From Hydractinia symbiolongicarpus (Eukaryota; Cnidaria; Hydrozoa; Anthoathecata; Hydractiniidae): a stretch of 64,000 bases of DNA. Below the pieces are notes generated by a model, which worked only from the letters and a program-made list of their open reading frames with translations, did not search any database and was not told the DNA's origin. The stretch covers positions 20,832,001-20,896,000 of the forward strand of contig NC_079883.1 in NCBI RefSeq assembly GCF_029227915.1. The letters are read 5' to 3'. The translations under genes and the position numbers were made by a program. This document shows positions 23,681 through 36,400 of this stretch, piece by piece (position 1 is the first letter of the stretch; every line of letters begins with the position of its first letter).

Positions 23681-26341
23681 TGGTCACCACTCAAAAAAAC
23701 TTTCAAATTCCAGGACATTCCAGGACATTTTACCTTTTTTTTCCAGGACATTTTAAATTAAAACCCAGGACATTTCAGGACAAAATTAAAAAAAAAATAA
23801 AAAATTCCAGGGCATTCCAGGACAACAGATAAAGTACAGTCGTGTATTTCTTTGAGCTTAATACAGGCAGAATACGAGCTTAAAAATACTCCATAGAGAC
23901 TCGAAACCTTTTGTTTTTAGAAACTGGGCAAAGAATGTATCTAGCCTTTGATCAAACTTTTCAAATGAGAGAAACTTTTCCTGGTGTTCAGGTACAACAT
24001 CATCAATGAGCTTTGAGAACTGTTCTTTAGCATCATTAGCAACTTTTCTAACATCTTGGAAAACCTTAACTTTGAAACTTCTCTTTCATCCCTAATGGCC
24101 AGCCTGTTGAGATTGATTGAACTGCAGCATCGAATGATCATGTGTCTCAGGGGGCATTTCTCTACCATGTGACTGGTCACACTGGATAAGAGCAGAACAG
24201 TTTCTTGATGAAAGTTTCGAAGGGAACTTCCTTTAAAATCACTGCTTCTCCAAAATTGTGAGATGTGAAGTTGTGCACCCATACCAACATCAATCGTTTC
24301 AGAGGGCTTATGTATGTTCTTATCCGAGACATCGATCTTTAAAAGTTTCATTGTTGTATCAGCCTTTTTGATGGTATCTGAAGGTATCAATTAAAAAATC
24401 AAAAATGGCAAGGAAAGATCGGTGTTAAATAAATAATCAATTCTCAAGCAAAATAAGAAAAGTGTAATATATAAAGGATAAACAAACGGCATTTACCAGT
24501 CCAGTACAGTAACTTTTACACAAGTCAATGTAGAAGTAGATGTTGTTGTAGACGTACTGTAGATCTGTCTCGATCTATCCTTTAAATAAATAGTATTAGT
24601 GAGTTGTCTTTCATAGTATCTGTCATTTATAGCTTTTGTTGTTGTATATTGTACCAGATCTTACCTGTTAGAATAAACATTTTCATAATTTAAGTAAGAA
24701 GCTCCTTAAGGACATCACATAGGAATGGAACCATTGGTTGATCCGTTTGAAAACCTCTCAGAAATGTGTTAAGCTTTGAAGCGATGAACTCTACCAACTG
24801 GAGTTTTGTAGGCATCAAGAGATCTTTAACTGCTTTTTGAAGAGCTGCAAATGATTTCCTCTGTGGCTGTCTGGACTTTATAAGACCATTTAGATGTTTG
24901 ATGAACTTCACAAATTCAGGCCATATGGTGTCTGCTCGATTTGCACAGTTTTCATCTTCACACCACCTGTGACCACAATAAGGCAGTGGATAAATGTTTT
25001 TTTCTGTCAACTTTTCTGTCAACAGATCCCTTCTGGCAGGTGATTCATCTAACAACTTTGACATAGCTTTCAGCACCTTTCCCATTTCCCAACCAGACTT
25101 CTTGATGCCATTTTTCAAGCTTCCATGCACAGTATGCAGGCCACATGTTCCGATATTCACTAGACCTGCTAGTTCATCATCACGTTTTTCAGAAAATAAA
25201 ATAAGAAACTTTATGTTGACATTTGGTCCATCTGAAGATATTTGCATAAGACTTGGATCAAGAGATTTGGACCCATTCAAGATTCGAGTATTTGCTCTGC
25301 ATTTGAACCACCCATGAAATCTGAGTGATGTTCCTTGTTATGGAAATATCTTTCTCATTACCCCAATATCTGACCAAAATATCCATTTGTCCCTTTTGTA
25401 GCTTTTTGTTTAAACTTTCATCAAAGGATAACGAATATGTAGGTGATTTCTTGACTTCTTCTATCAAGACTTCTAAGAAATATGGAGCAAGACCATGGTT
25501 AATGAGATAGCCACTTTTGGTTCTTCCGCAAGAAACTTTTTCAGCTATTTGGCTGTCAGGAAACATCACATGAAAAAGTTCACTGAGTCCATCACAAGAG
25601 CGTTGGGAAAAGTTAGCCTGGACTACCTTCATAGCCCAGCGGATTTCTGCAAATAATATTTGATCTCTCTCAAACATGGAATCTAAAGTACCTTGACAGG
25701 GTTTAGTTGAGGAACTTGCTTTATCAGAGGATGTTGGCTCAGAAGAGGATGTTGGCTCAGAAGAGGATGTTAACTTGGAAGAATCTGTTACATTTTGGTA
25801 CCAGTAACAAAAGGGAGAAGATAAGAATAAGGTTCTCTTTCAGTGTGTTTTTTACTTTTTTTATGACTTTTGATAGCTGCTTCGCCCATATTTGTGACGC
25901 AATATCTTTCGAGCAGTATTTTCATCTTCCAAAGCCTTCATTTTTTTGAAAGCCAGCTCTTGTAATTCGGATCTTTTAGCCAGTCGTCTAAAAATTTTGA
26001 TTTCCTTTGGCATTATTATATCATTCGTAATCTCTCTTAGTCTAGTTCTAAACAGAAATAAAAAGTAAACTATAAGAAACTTAATTGTTAGGTAAGGTCA
26101 AGTGAAATATAACATAGATATACCATGGTAGATAAATACTAAAACAATGATAAAACTAGAAATCAAGCAAGAAAGCCTAAAAAAAGAATTTGATGATCCT
26201 TAAAAATTTAATATGCAGCCTTCAAACTAAATTCCAGGACATTCCAGGAAAATCTTTAAAAAAGAAGAAAAGTCCAGGACATTCCAGGACATTTCAGGAG
26301 AAAAACTAAATTCCAGGACATTCCAGGGCAGTGGTCACCAT
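23681..26341 (-). mobile_element. broken DNA transposon with CCAGGACATT end repeats (hAT-like?)
   Basis: The ends are near-inverted (TGGTCACCACT on the left, AGTGGTCACCA on the right) and flanked by CGCTTTA on both sides (23674-23680 and 26343-26349), a probable target duplication. Both ends carry several direct CCAGGACATT units (23700-23830 and 26225-26330). The minus-strand interior encodes a transposase-like protein. Its pieces include SFDESLN, SSDGPNVN, IGTCGLHTVHG and CGHRW, a set I know from abundant repetitive proteins in fish and invertebrates. The frame is broken near 25270 and 25790, has an in-frame TAA near 24690, and a GT..AG intron seems to lie at about 24370-24655. An 18-base tandem repeat (Ser-Ser-Glu-Pro-Thr-Ser) lies near 25735-25770. 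Superfamily assignment is tentative. Confidence 0.7.
23941..25990 (-). pseudogene. decayed transposase of the 23681-26341 element
   Basis: Three minus-strand segments read as one protein: about 25795-25258 (N-terminal Ser/Thr-rich part, then a helical region up to a SFDESLN motif), about 25280-24690 (DGPNVN, CGLHTVHG, PARRDLLTEK, CGHRWCEDENCANRADTIWP), and about 24385-23941 (C-terminal part). The joins need at least two frameshifts and read-through of one stop. The DNA-binding N-terminus upstream of 25795 is in another frame. The catalytic type is not certain from these pieces. Confidence 0.65.
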
Positions 26342-26349
26342 GCGCTTTA

Positions 26350-26884
26350 AAAAAAAAAATTTCGAGAGAAAAACCAACATAATCACATTACTAGAGAAGT
26401 TGTTGATTAATTCGTCATCAAACCTTTACCTGCCATCAAGCTGAAACAAGAAAATGTTACTGTGTCTTCTGCTCGTAGGCTAATATTTTAATTTAGTAGG
26501 TCAGCCCTAAAAAGTTGAACATCACTTATTAGATGATAAGGTCGTGAAACCACTCAGTTTACACCACGTGTTATCTGCAAAAAATTATTATCCTGTTGAT
26601 TAATCAGATAGAGCTTGGATTGACAATGTTTGTGAAATTCTACATGAAGATGTAAACAAAGAAATATAAAAACGATATATAAATAAAATGACATTGCTGG
26701 TGTTTAAAAATTTGTGAAAAAAATAAATGATTTTTTTAATTGATACTCGTATATGTTTGACAAGAATCGCTCACATGTATAAAATATCTTCCATAGAAAG
26801 AAAAAAGCTGTATAATTATTTAAACATAAAACATAAATAATATAGCATCACTAAAATATAAAAAACAACCTCAAAATACACTAA
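26350..26884. other. spacer downstream of MCM9
   Basis: No gene seen. This holds the MCM9 3' untranslated region (minus strand) and AT-rich sequence. Confidence 0.4.
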
Positions 26885-29800
26885 CTAAGAACTTTTCCTG
26901 AACTGGAATCGTTTTAACTGACTAAGGGTATTTTCCTTAATTGAAGCAGACCTTTCTTTGTGTTTATTATTATCCACTGTCCCAGAATATTCAGCCTGTG
27001 TGGCTGCGCTATTATTTCTATGATTGTGGTCTACAGTAGAAGATTTAGTCTGTTTCGATGAATTACCGATTTCTTTGTTGGGAGAAGCAAGAACCTTCTC
27101 AGGAGGTACCTCACCACCTTTCCTCTTACGTGCAACTTTACTAGTGGCATTTAAATTTAAGTTGATAGTAGTTTTAGTATCAGGAAGTTTATTTGGAGTA
27201 TGTAGAGCACTTTGGCTATCATTTGAAATCGAATCTAAAAAGTCTAGATCATCAAAGTTCTCCCCTGTCTCGAATATTGACCGTCCCATCGATTTTGGTG
27301 CTCTTTCAGAAAATCGATTTGCTTTACTAACGGTAGTTTTCCATGCTTGCGTAGTATTTGATACCACTTGACCAAAAAGATTATCATCTTCCAATTGAAA
27401 CATATCGATCAAGTTGTTTTTTGTTATTTCAATAGGTGGTTGTTTGTTTTTTTCTTTCAAGTGATTGGTAATTTGAAAAACGTCTGATTTAACGCTTAAA
27501 GCAGGGGCCTTATCTTGATGCTGAGAGTTAGTCCTGTTAGTTTCAATTTTTGATTTTAAACTTTGTGTTTTAGATTGTTCTAATTCTTTTTTTTGGGTGT
27601 TGTTAACAATAAAATCTATCGTGGAATTCAACACACCAGATACATTGTTTTCCTTTTGTTTTAGACACACTTCATGTTCCAGTAACGTGTCACTTCCACC
27701 ATTATTCAACAATCGCATCTTTCTCTCTTTCTCGTCTTTTTCCACTTTTTCTAATATATCAACAAGGTTTAACATTTTTAAAACCACTTGAGCCTGCTTA
27801 TGGTACTCATCATCAGTATCCTGTGAGAAAAATAATAATGCAAAATCTGCTGGCTATGTAACATGATAGCAACAACAAAAAGACATATGTTAAAACTAAC
27901 AGTACTTCACTTAACAGCTCTATGACGACTTCCCATACAGAACTTCAACCATTAAAACAAAAAAAGAAACTTAAATTTTCAGTGTGATTTGGCTAAAACA
28001 AATACGAAATGTAGCTAAACTATTTTCAAATAATTAAAAATTACTTGGGTATTCTGTCGAACAATAAAAACCATTGTAAATTTTAAAGAAATTGAACATA
28101 CCAATGGAAAAGATTTATGCAGGGGATTAATAACACCAGTCAACAAGGCAGTGTTTTGCATCGAGGATTCTATTATACACACAGTAACAATAGCATCTTG
28201 TATTGTGACTTCATTGCGTAACATTAACCGTGCATGTGCTTCAGCAATTCTGATCATACTCTCTAACAAACGAATGGTTGTACGTGCTGCATTCCTTGCA
28301 TCAGCTGCACGTTGCACCTGATAATAACTTTGAAGGATGCTAAAAGGCAGATGTAAGTATATGATAAAATCTATGATATATTAGAGAAACGTGATGTCAG
28401 TTGCAGAACTAGTTGTACATAACACAATACTTGCAATAGAAGTAAACATACCGTATACTATCTTCATTAAGTGCAGGTTTTAAACATTTTACGTAACTTA
28501 TATATGCCTGCATTTTTTCCATGCTCCAAAGTCCAGATTCTAATATCACCCCATTTTCTGGCTTCTTTTTTAACAAAATAAAGTCTGAAACAATCCTATA
28601 AAGTAGATTTAAAACTAATTGAAAACTAGCATTCACAGTATTCCATAATTTTCAAAATCAGTACTAGCTTTCTTAACGTTCATAATTAAATGACAAAAAT
28701 AAAGTAAAAAATACTGATGTCTGCAGTTTCGGCGAGATAGATGGAATTCTGCTCACTGCAAAGGATCGTTGTAACTTCATACATCAATTACATTAGACCT
28801 AGTTCCAGTTTAGGTAAACCTATCTACGTTACATCTACAAAAAAATCTGGAAAGTCATAGCATATTGCAGCAGGAGGTAAACTCACTGCCAAGCCGTAAT
28901 GTTGAAGGGACCAAGTAATTCTTGCAAACAATGTGTTACAAATATGGCAAACCTTCCAAAATATAGGGAAAAAAATAGTTCTAAATATTTTTTCATTCTT
29001 TTTTATAGTGAAAACAGAGTGCGATACAGGGCGCACTCTGTTGCCTACAGAGTGCTGATTCTAATCTAAAATGAGAGGCCAGGGTCTTGATTTTATGAAA
29101 GATTCTCTACTTTCGTAATCTGGTCACTCCTTCACTCAGCACTTTGGTCACAGACTTAAACTAGCATAACCCAAATGCCAGCTTTGATCCTAAACCAGTT
29201 TACTTGGTATGCAACAACAATTGAGTGGGTACTATGCTTGTCAACACAGAACTCTGATACAAAGATAACAATGGTGTCTCTATATTTGCTTCCTATGTAA
29301 GTTATTTTAGGCCCAACATAAGTAGCCTGAAAAATAGTTTTGATTAAATTTTTTAAATCGTATGACAACACAATGATAACTTACTTATCCCATTCCTCAT
29401 TTTGATAATCAAGTAAAACCAACACAATATCGAATCGACTCAATAGAGGGCTTGCCAAAGCAACGTTAACACTAACAGATTCGTTTCGGTCATATTTTCC
29501 TTTAGGATTCGTAGCCGCTAAAATAGTCGTCCTTGTTTTTAGTTTGCAGACAAGGCCTGCTTTAGCAACACTGATTGTTTGCTGCTCCATTGCTTCATGT
29601 ATACCTGTCAAAAAAGGTAATGGATGATAAGATGAAATATAAAGAAGAAAACCTCTCGTAAAGGTTTGCGTTCGTAAACCATTTGAACCAAAACAACTTT
29701 GTTGATCAGTTAGAGTAACAACAATACACCAGCATACTTGCTCTGTCATGCTCTCTGATACTGTTAAATTCATCAATGCAACACACACCACCATCCGCTA

Positions 29801-32630
29801 AGACAAGTGCTCCAGCCTCAAGCTGCCACTCTCCACCATCTTTAACTGCAGTTACAGTTAACCCGGCACTTGTCGATCCAATGCCTGTTGTTAACACTGA
29901 ACGTGGTATCAATTTAGATGCATATTTCAGGAATTGCGATTTGCCAGTACCTGAAGAAACGGAAAAACCTAAACGTAACATATTCTTCATAGACAAATCA
30001 TTAGGGCAACTAAAATTTGATTCCAGTTTGTAAACAAAGTTGCTCTGAGATAACTAGCACTTTCAGTGTTTTTTGGACATCCGACATTATGCAATAGGCT
30101 AGACAATTATAGACTTCAATACACAATAAAAAATCCAAATTATACTGTTTCATTTGATACCAATTTCTACAGCTAATTTATCCACCCAAAAATGTCTCAC
30201 CCACCCAAAAATGCTGAAATTACCTGGGTCACCGACTAGAAGTAAATGAGATTCTCCTCGAATTCTGGTTCCATTTTCTTTCGTTCTTTGTACACCACCT
30301 ATCAAAACAAGAGCCACTGCCAATTTAACTATGTACAAGCCAAACACTTGGGGGCAAAACGATGCTAAAATTTTGTTGCGGCCTTGTAGTGGACATAACA
30401 TCTGTTTCTTCCAGAAAGATTGAAATTCGTTTTTTAATTGATCTGTGATGAAGACAGATGATCTTTGGTCATTGTTAATGGTGACAGAGTTGACTTTGAC
30501 AACTAATTCAATCTCACATTTAGTCTACGACGTAATAAAAAACGACAATAGTTAAGTTAATAATTTAAAAATGATTATTATTTCCCTTTAAACATAAATT
30601 GTTTTAATACAGTCATAAGGTTTTTACTTATGGCAATGTGTCAATGTAAAAGAAAAAAGCAACTAAAATAATAGTTCTTTTTTTTGCATTTTCACGTGCG
30701 ATACTCAAGATGGGGCTCCACTAATGACGAGGTGAAAAAATACTAGCTGTCATGACAATACTTATCTAATGACAAATGGTAGTCGTATTATCATAGTAAA
30801 TATTAATAAGTTAACTAAAACATATTCAATGTGATTGAGCTGTACTTACATCTAGATAAACATTTTTCCATCTTCTTAATATAACGCCACAAACAGTAAT
30901 CTCATCACCTGGTTTGCATGCATCAACAAGATCGTCCTCTAAAATTACCCACATTGAGCGAGGAATGTTACCAACATCCAATTTTTGCACCTTAGTATAT
31001 AAAAAGGAATATCATATCACCTTATTTCTTTTCTGTAATTTTATGAACATTTAATCCACAGCTTTTCAATTTTTTGTCTAGTACTCACGTTTAGTTTTAC
31101 GAAGATAACACAGATTTAGCATCATTAAATTATTTTAATTTGAAATGTCAAAGAATTTGTACAAGGTATTTTTAAACATTATTTTTCTAAATAATGATTC
31201 ATCATGTGGTATTATTTTGACTTAAGTTTGAAAGTAGTAGAATGTAAAATGAGAATCAATAGACTTTTGCTGTGTGCAGAAGCGAATTAAAAAAGCTGTA
31301 TCTAAAGTTAAAGTATTTACCTGTTCTTGGATTTTGACCTCTTGATAGTCCTTACATTTTGAACCAGCTCGTTTTGTGTTATCCTCCAGAACTGTAAACT
31401 TTTGAGACGTGCAAACTTCGGGAGATGGACATGACAATGATTTTCCAAACTGGTAACCTTGCTCAAAGTCTGCATGTACATGAAAAACGTGACGACATTT
31501 GTTGCACATGTACTGGCGCTCATATTCAAGCAGTTTTGCCACAGTACATCTGATGACTGTCCCTACAAAGCAGTTGTGTGAAATGGTACTTTGATATCAG
31601 AATATGAAAAATAGTCAATATAACAGAGTGGCAATAATAACGGACATAGATTCTAACAAGAACAAAGTTAACTTGAAATTACGTAAGTAATTTCAATCTA
31701 TAAAATATACATCATGCACGCCAAATGTTGGAATAATATTCTGGTATATAAATCGTATCTAAATATATTAATAGGTTATAGAATGAATTGTATGTTTTTT
31801 TACTGGGGACCTGTGTTGTGTGTTGTATGATTCTTTTTCTCTTACCTGTATTGTTGAATTGTTTTTTTTTTTTTTTTACTGTATGGATCAGAAATTATCA
31901 TTTTTCTGCATCGGTTATTTATTACACACAGCTTCATAGCTACAACACAAAGAACTAGAAGTCGAAATTCAGGAATGCACACTACTAATATTATTAAGTT
32001 AATGAAACTAACAAATACACCTGGCTTTTTTTGGCACACTTAGCTTTGTTAACAGCGTAACATGCTAGAGCAGGACTGATTATTCAAATTTAAATTGACA
32101 AGTTGTTGTCTTTCAAAGGTCGTAAATTCTTGCTAATGCAGACGTTTCTTTTTTAAACAAGTCAATCAACAAACAAACATAACGCTCAATCAACCAACAA
32201 CCAAAAAAACAAATAAATCAACAAATACACTTTTGAATAAATATATATATATACCTGTCACAGCAAGAAAGGATGAAACATCTTCACACTTCGGGATCCT
32301 ATCTCTTGTAAGCTCTGGACAAATTGGAAGATTTGACAGTCTAACATGACAATTTCTTTTCACTGCTAATTCCGTTTGATTACCCCCGTACTCTTGTAAA
32401 ACAGTTTCCTGTGTCAAATGTAATGCCATATCAAATGCTTGAAATGATTCCAGAGGTGCTCTTAAAAGTTGTGCAGAGGCAACCATATTGTTATCAAATA
32501 GTTCCAGTGCATTTACATGAATAGAATAATGCTTGTCAAGTTCATCGGCTAGCAACATTTCTAACGTGTCATTTTTGTGATGTTGCAACAAAAAGTCTTT
32601 TAAAATTGATTTCATCTCGTTTATATCCAT
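26885..32630 (-). CDS. MCM9: MCM9, MCM-family helicase of recombination repair
   Basis: Nine exons on the minus strand: 32630-32255, 31562-31321, 30990-30850, 30524-30224, 29950-29738, 29604-29385, 28595-28452, 28339-28102 and 27820-26885. They give 936 residues, all phases consistent. The N-domain has a zinc-binding set (Cys145, Cys148, Cys170, Cys176). The AAA+ core has Walker A GDPGTGKS (Lys357), sensor-region [10 protein letters not shown], Walker [14 protein letters not shown] (Asp413-Glu414), and arginine-finger SPLLSRFD (Arg481). [13 protein letters not shown] follows in the winged-helix-proximal part. Exon 9 is a 312-codon disordered tail ending in [10 protein letters not shown], like the short F-x-F motifs of the vertebrate MCM9 tail. 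MCM9 works with MCM8 in homologous recombination and crosslink repair. The GK of Walker A straddles the exon 4/5 junction. Met at 32630 fits the family better than an upstream in-frame ATG at 32663. Confidence 0.96.
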
Positions 32631-33442
32631 TATGAAGTATTTTGTTTTTATATATCTTGTCAAAATGAAATAGGGGTTGCATGATAATAAAAAATGTACA
32701 ACTAGGTCAAGTCATTAGAATTTTTTCCATCCGAATAATTCATGCAAATTTCCCAATTGCTACTTATAGCTGTCATCTTCGGCTCATAGATAGACAGCGA
32801 GCATTGCAATATAGATGCAAAGTCAACAAATTGATGTTATGAAATGTTCAACATCTCATATGTTAGTTTCAAAAAAAATGTAAAAAACATGCTGTAACAA
32901 ATTAGGAAAAATACAATCGTATTTTTTTTATTAATAGAAACAAGCTGAGAAATTGAACTTTTTAGACCTGGATAAAATAATTTTTTGTTTAGTGTCAAAT
33001 ATTCGTGTCAAATGTAGACTGCAAAATCATTCTTTTACTTTTGAACCTTCTCTTGTTAAAAACAAACTATACAAACTAAAAGGATCCTGAGGTGAGAACG
33101 AAGTAGAAGTGATGTGGTCATTGCAGTTTAAGATTTCAAAGATAATTATGGATAATTCTATATAAATAATGTCATGCAGAAAATCCTTACATTTTTAGCC
33201 ACCAGTAGTTTTTAATCTGTCAAGGGATATGCATTCACACTTCATTAAATTCAAATGAAAAGAATAAAAAATCAAATTATCCCACGTATTTGTTGCTGTA
33301 AAATATTGTAGCACAAATATTTATTACATATTTAATTTATCAAGATAAGTCTATAAATGACATTTGTTGACAGAAATAATATCAACAATATAGCACTATT
33401 TATTTTGCATACCACAATACTCATGCAGCATAATTTTACAAA
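32631..33442. other. MCM9-METTL23 spacer
   Basis: About 800 bases with no coding signal. It holds the MCM9 promoter region and the METTL23 3' flank. No TATA box was recognised. Confidence 0.4.
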
Positions 33443-36400
33443 TTACGATCGACATATCTCGAACATTTGAATTACATGATTTGAAGACATGTCAACACCA
33501 CCAACATATTCACCATCTGCATGAAAATCCTCCAGAGGTATTGATCGACTACTTAGGTTCCATTTCATCAACAACTCTTCAATGGAATAATTGCAACTAA
33601 AAACGTCAATTCTTTGGAATCATAAAAATGACACGCTTGATAAAAAACAAAAAATAAGAATAAATTTGCAGCAAATTCCAATTGCTGACGAAGTAAAATG
33701 TTATGCAAAATTTTGTCAATAACAGTATATCAATAAACATTTAAGCAGGAGAAGCATGTATATCAAAATGAGTTTGCGTGACTTCAAGTTATACTTGTGT
33801 GCATTTACTAAAAAAAAATTCCTAACTTTTATTTTTATCAAAAAACACTCAAAAGTTGAATTCAAGTCTTACAAAAATTACATTTAAAAGAAAAGGAAAG
33901 ATTACTTTCTTAATTGGTATGTTGTCCAAAATACTGCATTTGGGTTTCGTTCCAAGAGAAAAGAAATTGTAAAGAGGATGTCTTCAAAATCTAAAAAGGG
34001 GAATAATAAAATATAAGAAAGTAATGAGCTTTTCAGTTTTTACTAGTACTGCTAATTTTTATAGTATTTTTAAACCACAACAACTGCTAAACAGTGAGAG
34101 TATTTAGAATCACATGCTTAAAAATGTATGAACAATTTTGGGTGTACAGTGCAACGTACTTGAAAATGAGATTATGAGGACGTTTTAGTATTCCAAACTT
34201 TGTGGTCTCGGTGAAAGGCGACTAGACGTCACTATCCCTGTCAATCTTTTTTAGAAATTTTTAATAAAAAAGGTAGTGTCAAATATCAACATGCTCTTTT
34301 TGTTTCAGACAAAAGTTTGTTAAGACCTTGAACTACAAAATGGTGAATTTTAAAACTTTAAATAATTTGAACCTTTTTTGTCATAGAAGCAATCTGAACC
34401 CACAATAATATCAACATTGTTTAAATGCAAAATATCTTCTGTGACATTTCCCCAAGTGATTGGAATAATCTTCACATCTATAAGGTCATTCTTCAGACAA
34501 CACTTTCTACAATTTTCCAAACAATTACGACAGTTTTTAGCATCAGATAGTGTAACATTTGCTCCCAACTTAGCTGCAACAACACCAGCTAGTGCTGTTC
34601 CACATCCAATCTAAATATATAATATTAACAAGCATTGTATATTTGTAGGGACATTCATATGCATATCATGCAGACATGATAATGGGCTGCTTCTTTCAGT
34701 ACTAAGTCTTCAATCTGTCTCACTTATGAGTTCCAAGTGTTCCTGAAATTCAGATTTAATTACCTAGAAGACAGACCATAAAAAAGTAAGCCAGCCATTA
34801 AAAATATTACGACTTATTCATTTAGTTATTGTCATTGAAAAATATAAATATTATCATTTTATGAAGAAGCGAGTTATTGTTCATAGACAGGCAATGATAG
34901 AAATCATCCTTGGCTATTTATTACTTGAGGAGATAATTAGAGGATCGAAATCAATCAAACGGATCACATCAATTAATTAATTAACTTCTGCATATTCGCT
35001 TTCCGAAATGAGGGTGACAATATATCTGATAAGTGGTAATATTTTTAAAGTTATTAAACAGCAATATGAAGCCGTCCATGTTGGTTAAGGTGGGATTGTT
35101 AGAAGAAAGATATTCAAATTATCTTAGATTTTCTTTATGTTGTCATCACAACTACATTATTTGCAAAGTGAAAACGAAGAGGAGTTGGAGAATACCACTG
35201 CGTGCAAGTTACCAGTAGTTGCAGGAGTGGATTCATCGGAATTACATGGCGAGAAATATTCTGCAAAATAGAAAATACTTCCAATAATATCAAAGTGGCT
35301 TATGTTCTTAACAAAAGGGATAAATTATTGTCTGACTCTAATAAGTTTACTAACTGAAGAAATTGTTAAGTGTGGAACAGGCAAATAAAGTATTGTCAAA
35401 GGAGGAAGCAGCCAGTCTACAAAACGCAAAACTCCAAAAGGACAACATGACGAAACAGAAACGAATCACACTATCCAAATTGAGAAATGATGATAAAATT
35501 GTGACCTTGTCAGCAAAAAAAGGCCAAACCATAGAAGGATTATCTAGATAAATGTTATGACCTGTAACAACAGTCGATAGGCACGCCTCAAAAAATATCC
35601 AACAGATATTATCAAGTGACATTAGGAACATCTTGATATGTTTAAATAAGGATGAAAGCATCGAGGATCTTCCAAAAACCAATAACAAGTCCTTTAAAAG
35701 CTAGCATAAACATGTGCCAGTAGCTAGCCTGCTACAAAGTTCAGTGAGAGAATTAAGGGAAAAAAGATCTCTTTAAAATTAGCTAATCACATCCTAACAT
35801 TAGTTTAACAGTTCTCTCATACTGGAGAACTTAACTTTGTCAACCTTGGTAATTCTGAACTGTTATCTGGCAGAAGTTTATAATACCTGTCAATTAATCA
35901 GTTCTCCATTCTCTTACAGTTAGCCATAGTACTTTACCGCAAATACTCTATAAAAATTACAATTTGTAAAAAATGTTTTTGGCTTATATTCAAGCATTAT
36001 GATGTACTTTATCTTCTACCTCCAAATAAATAGGAAATATAAAGGACAGATTATTGTTTACATTTATCTTTTCATTGGTGCTCCATGGATAAGTTCATAT
36101 GCTGCCACAATTTTTAAGCGCTGTTTTCATAAAATTTAGCATCAGTTTTAAATGACACAGAATTAAATTTCAGTACATAACTAAAATAAGATGTAATTGG
36201 TATCTTATTATCAAGCCCTAGCATTATTTCCAAAGTATTCTTAAAATTTCAGAATTGTCAAAGACAAGGACATGTTGGGGTCCATGAAATTTATTGCAAA
36301 ATAAACTTTTAATGTCACATGCCTTGCTTTTTCAATCACCCACAAAATTAACTTTTAACATTAGCAAATTTTAACAATAAAATTTTAAAGGATTGTGGGC

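Noticed and set aside
24994-25317. 107-codon plus-strand frame
   Set aside because: It is antisense to the transposase-like frame of the 23681-26341 element.
27024-27371. 115-codon plus-strand frame
   Set aside because: It is antisense to the well-supported last exon of MCM9.
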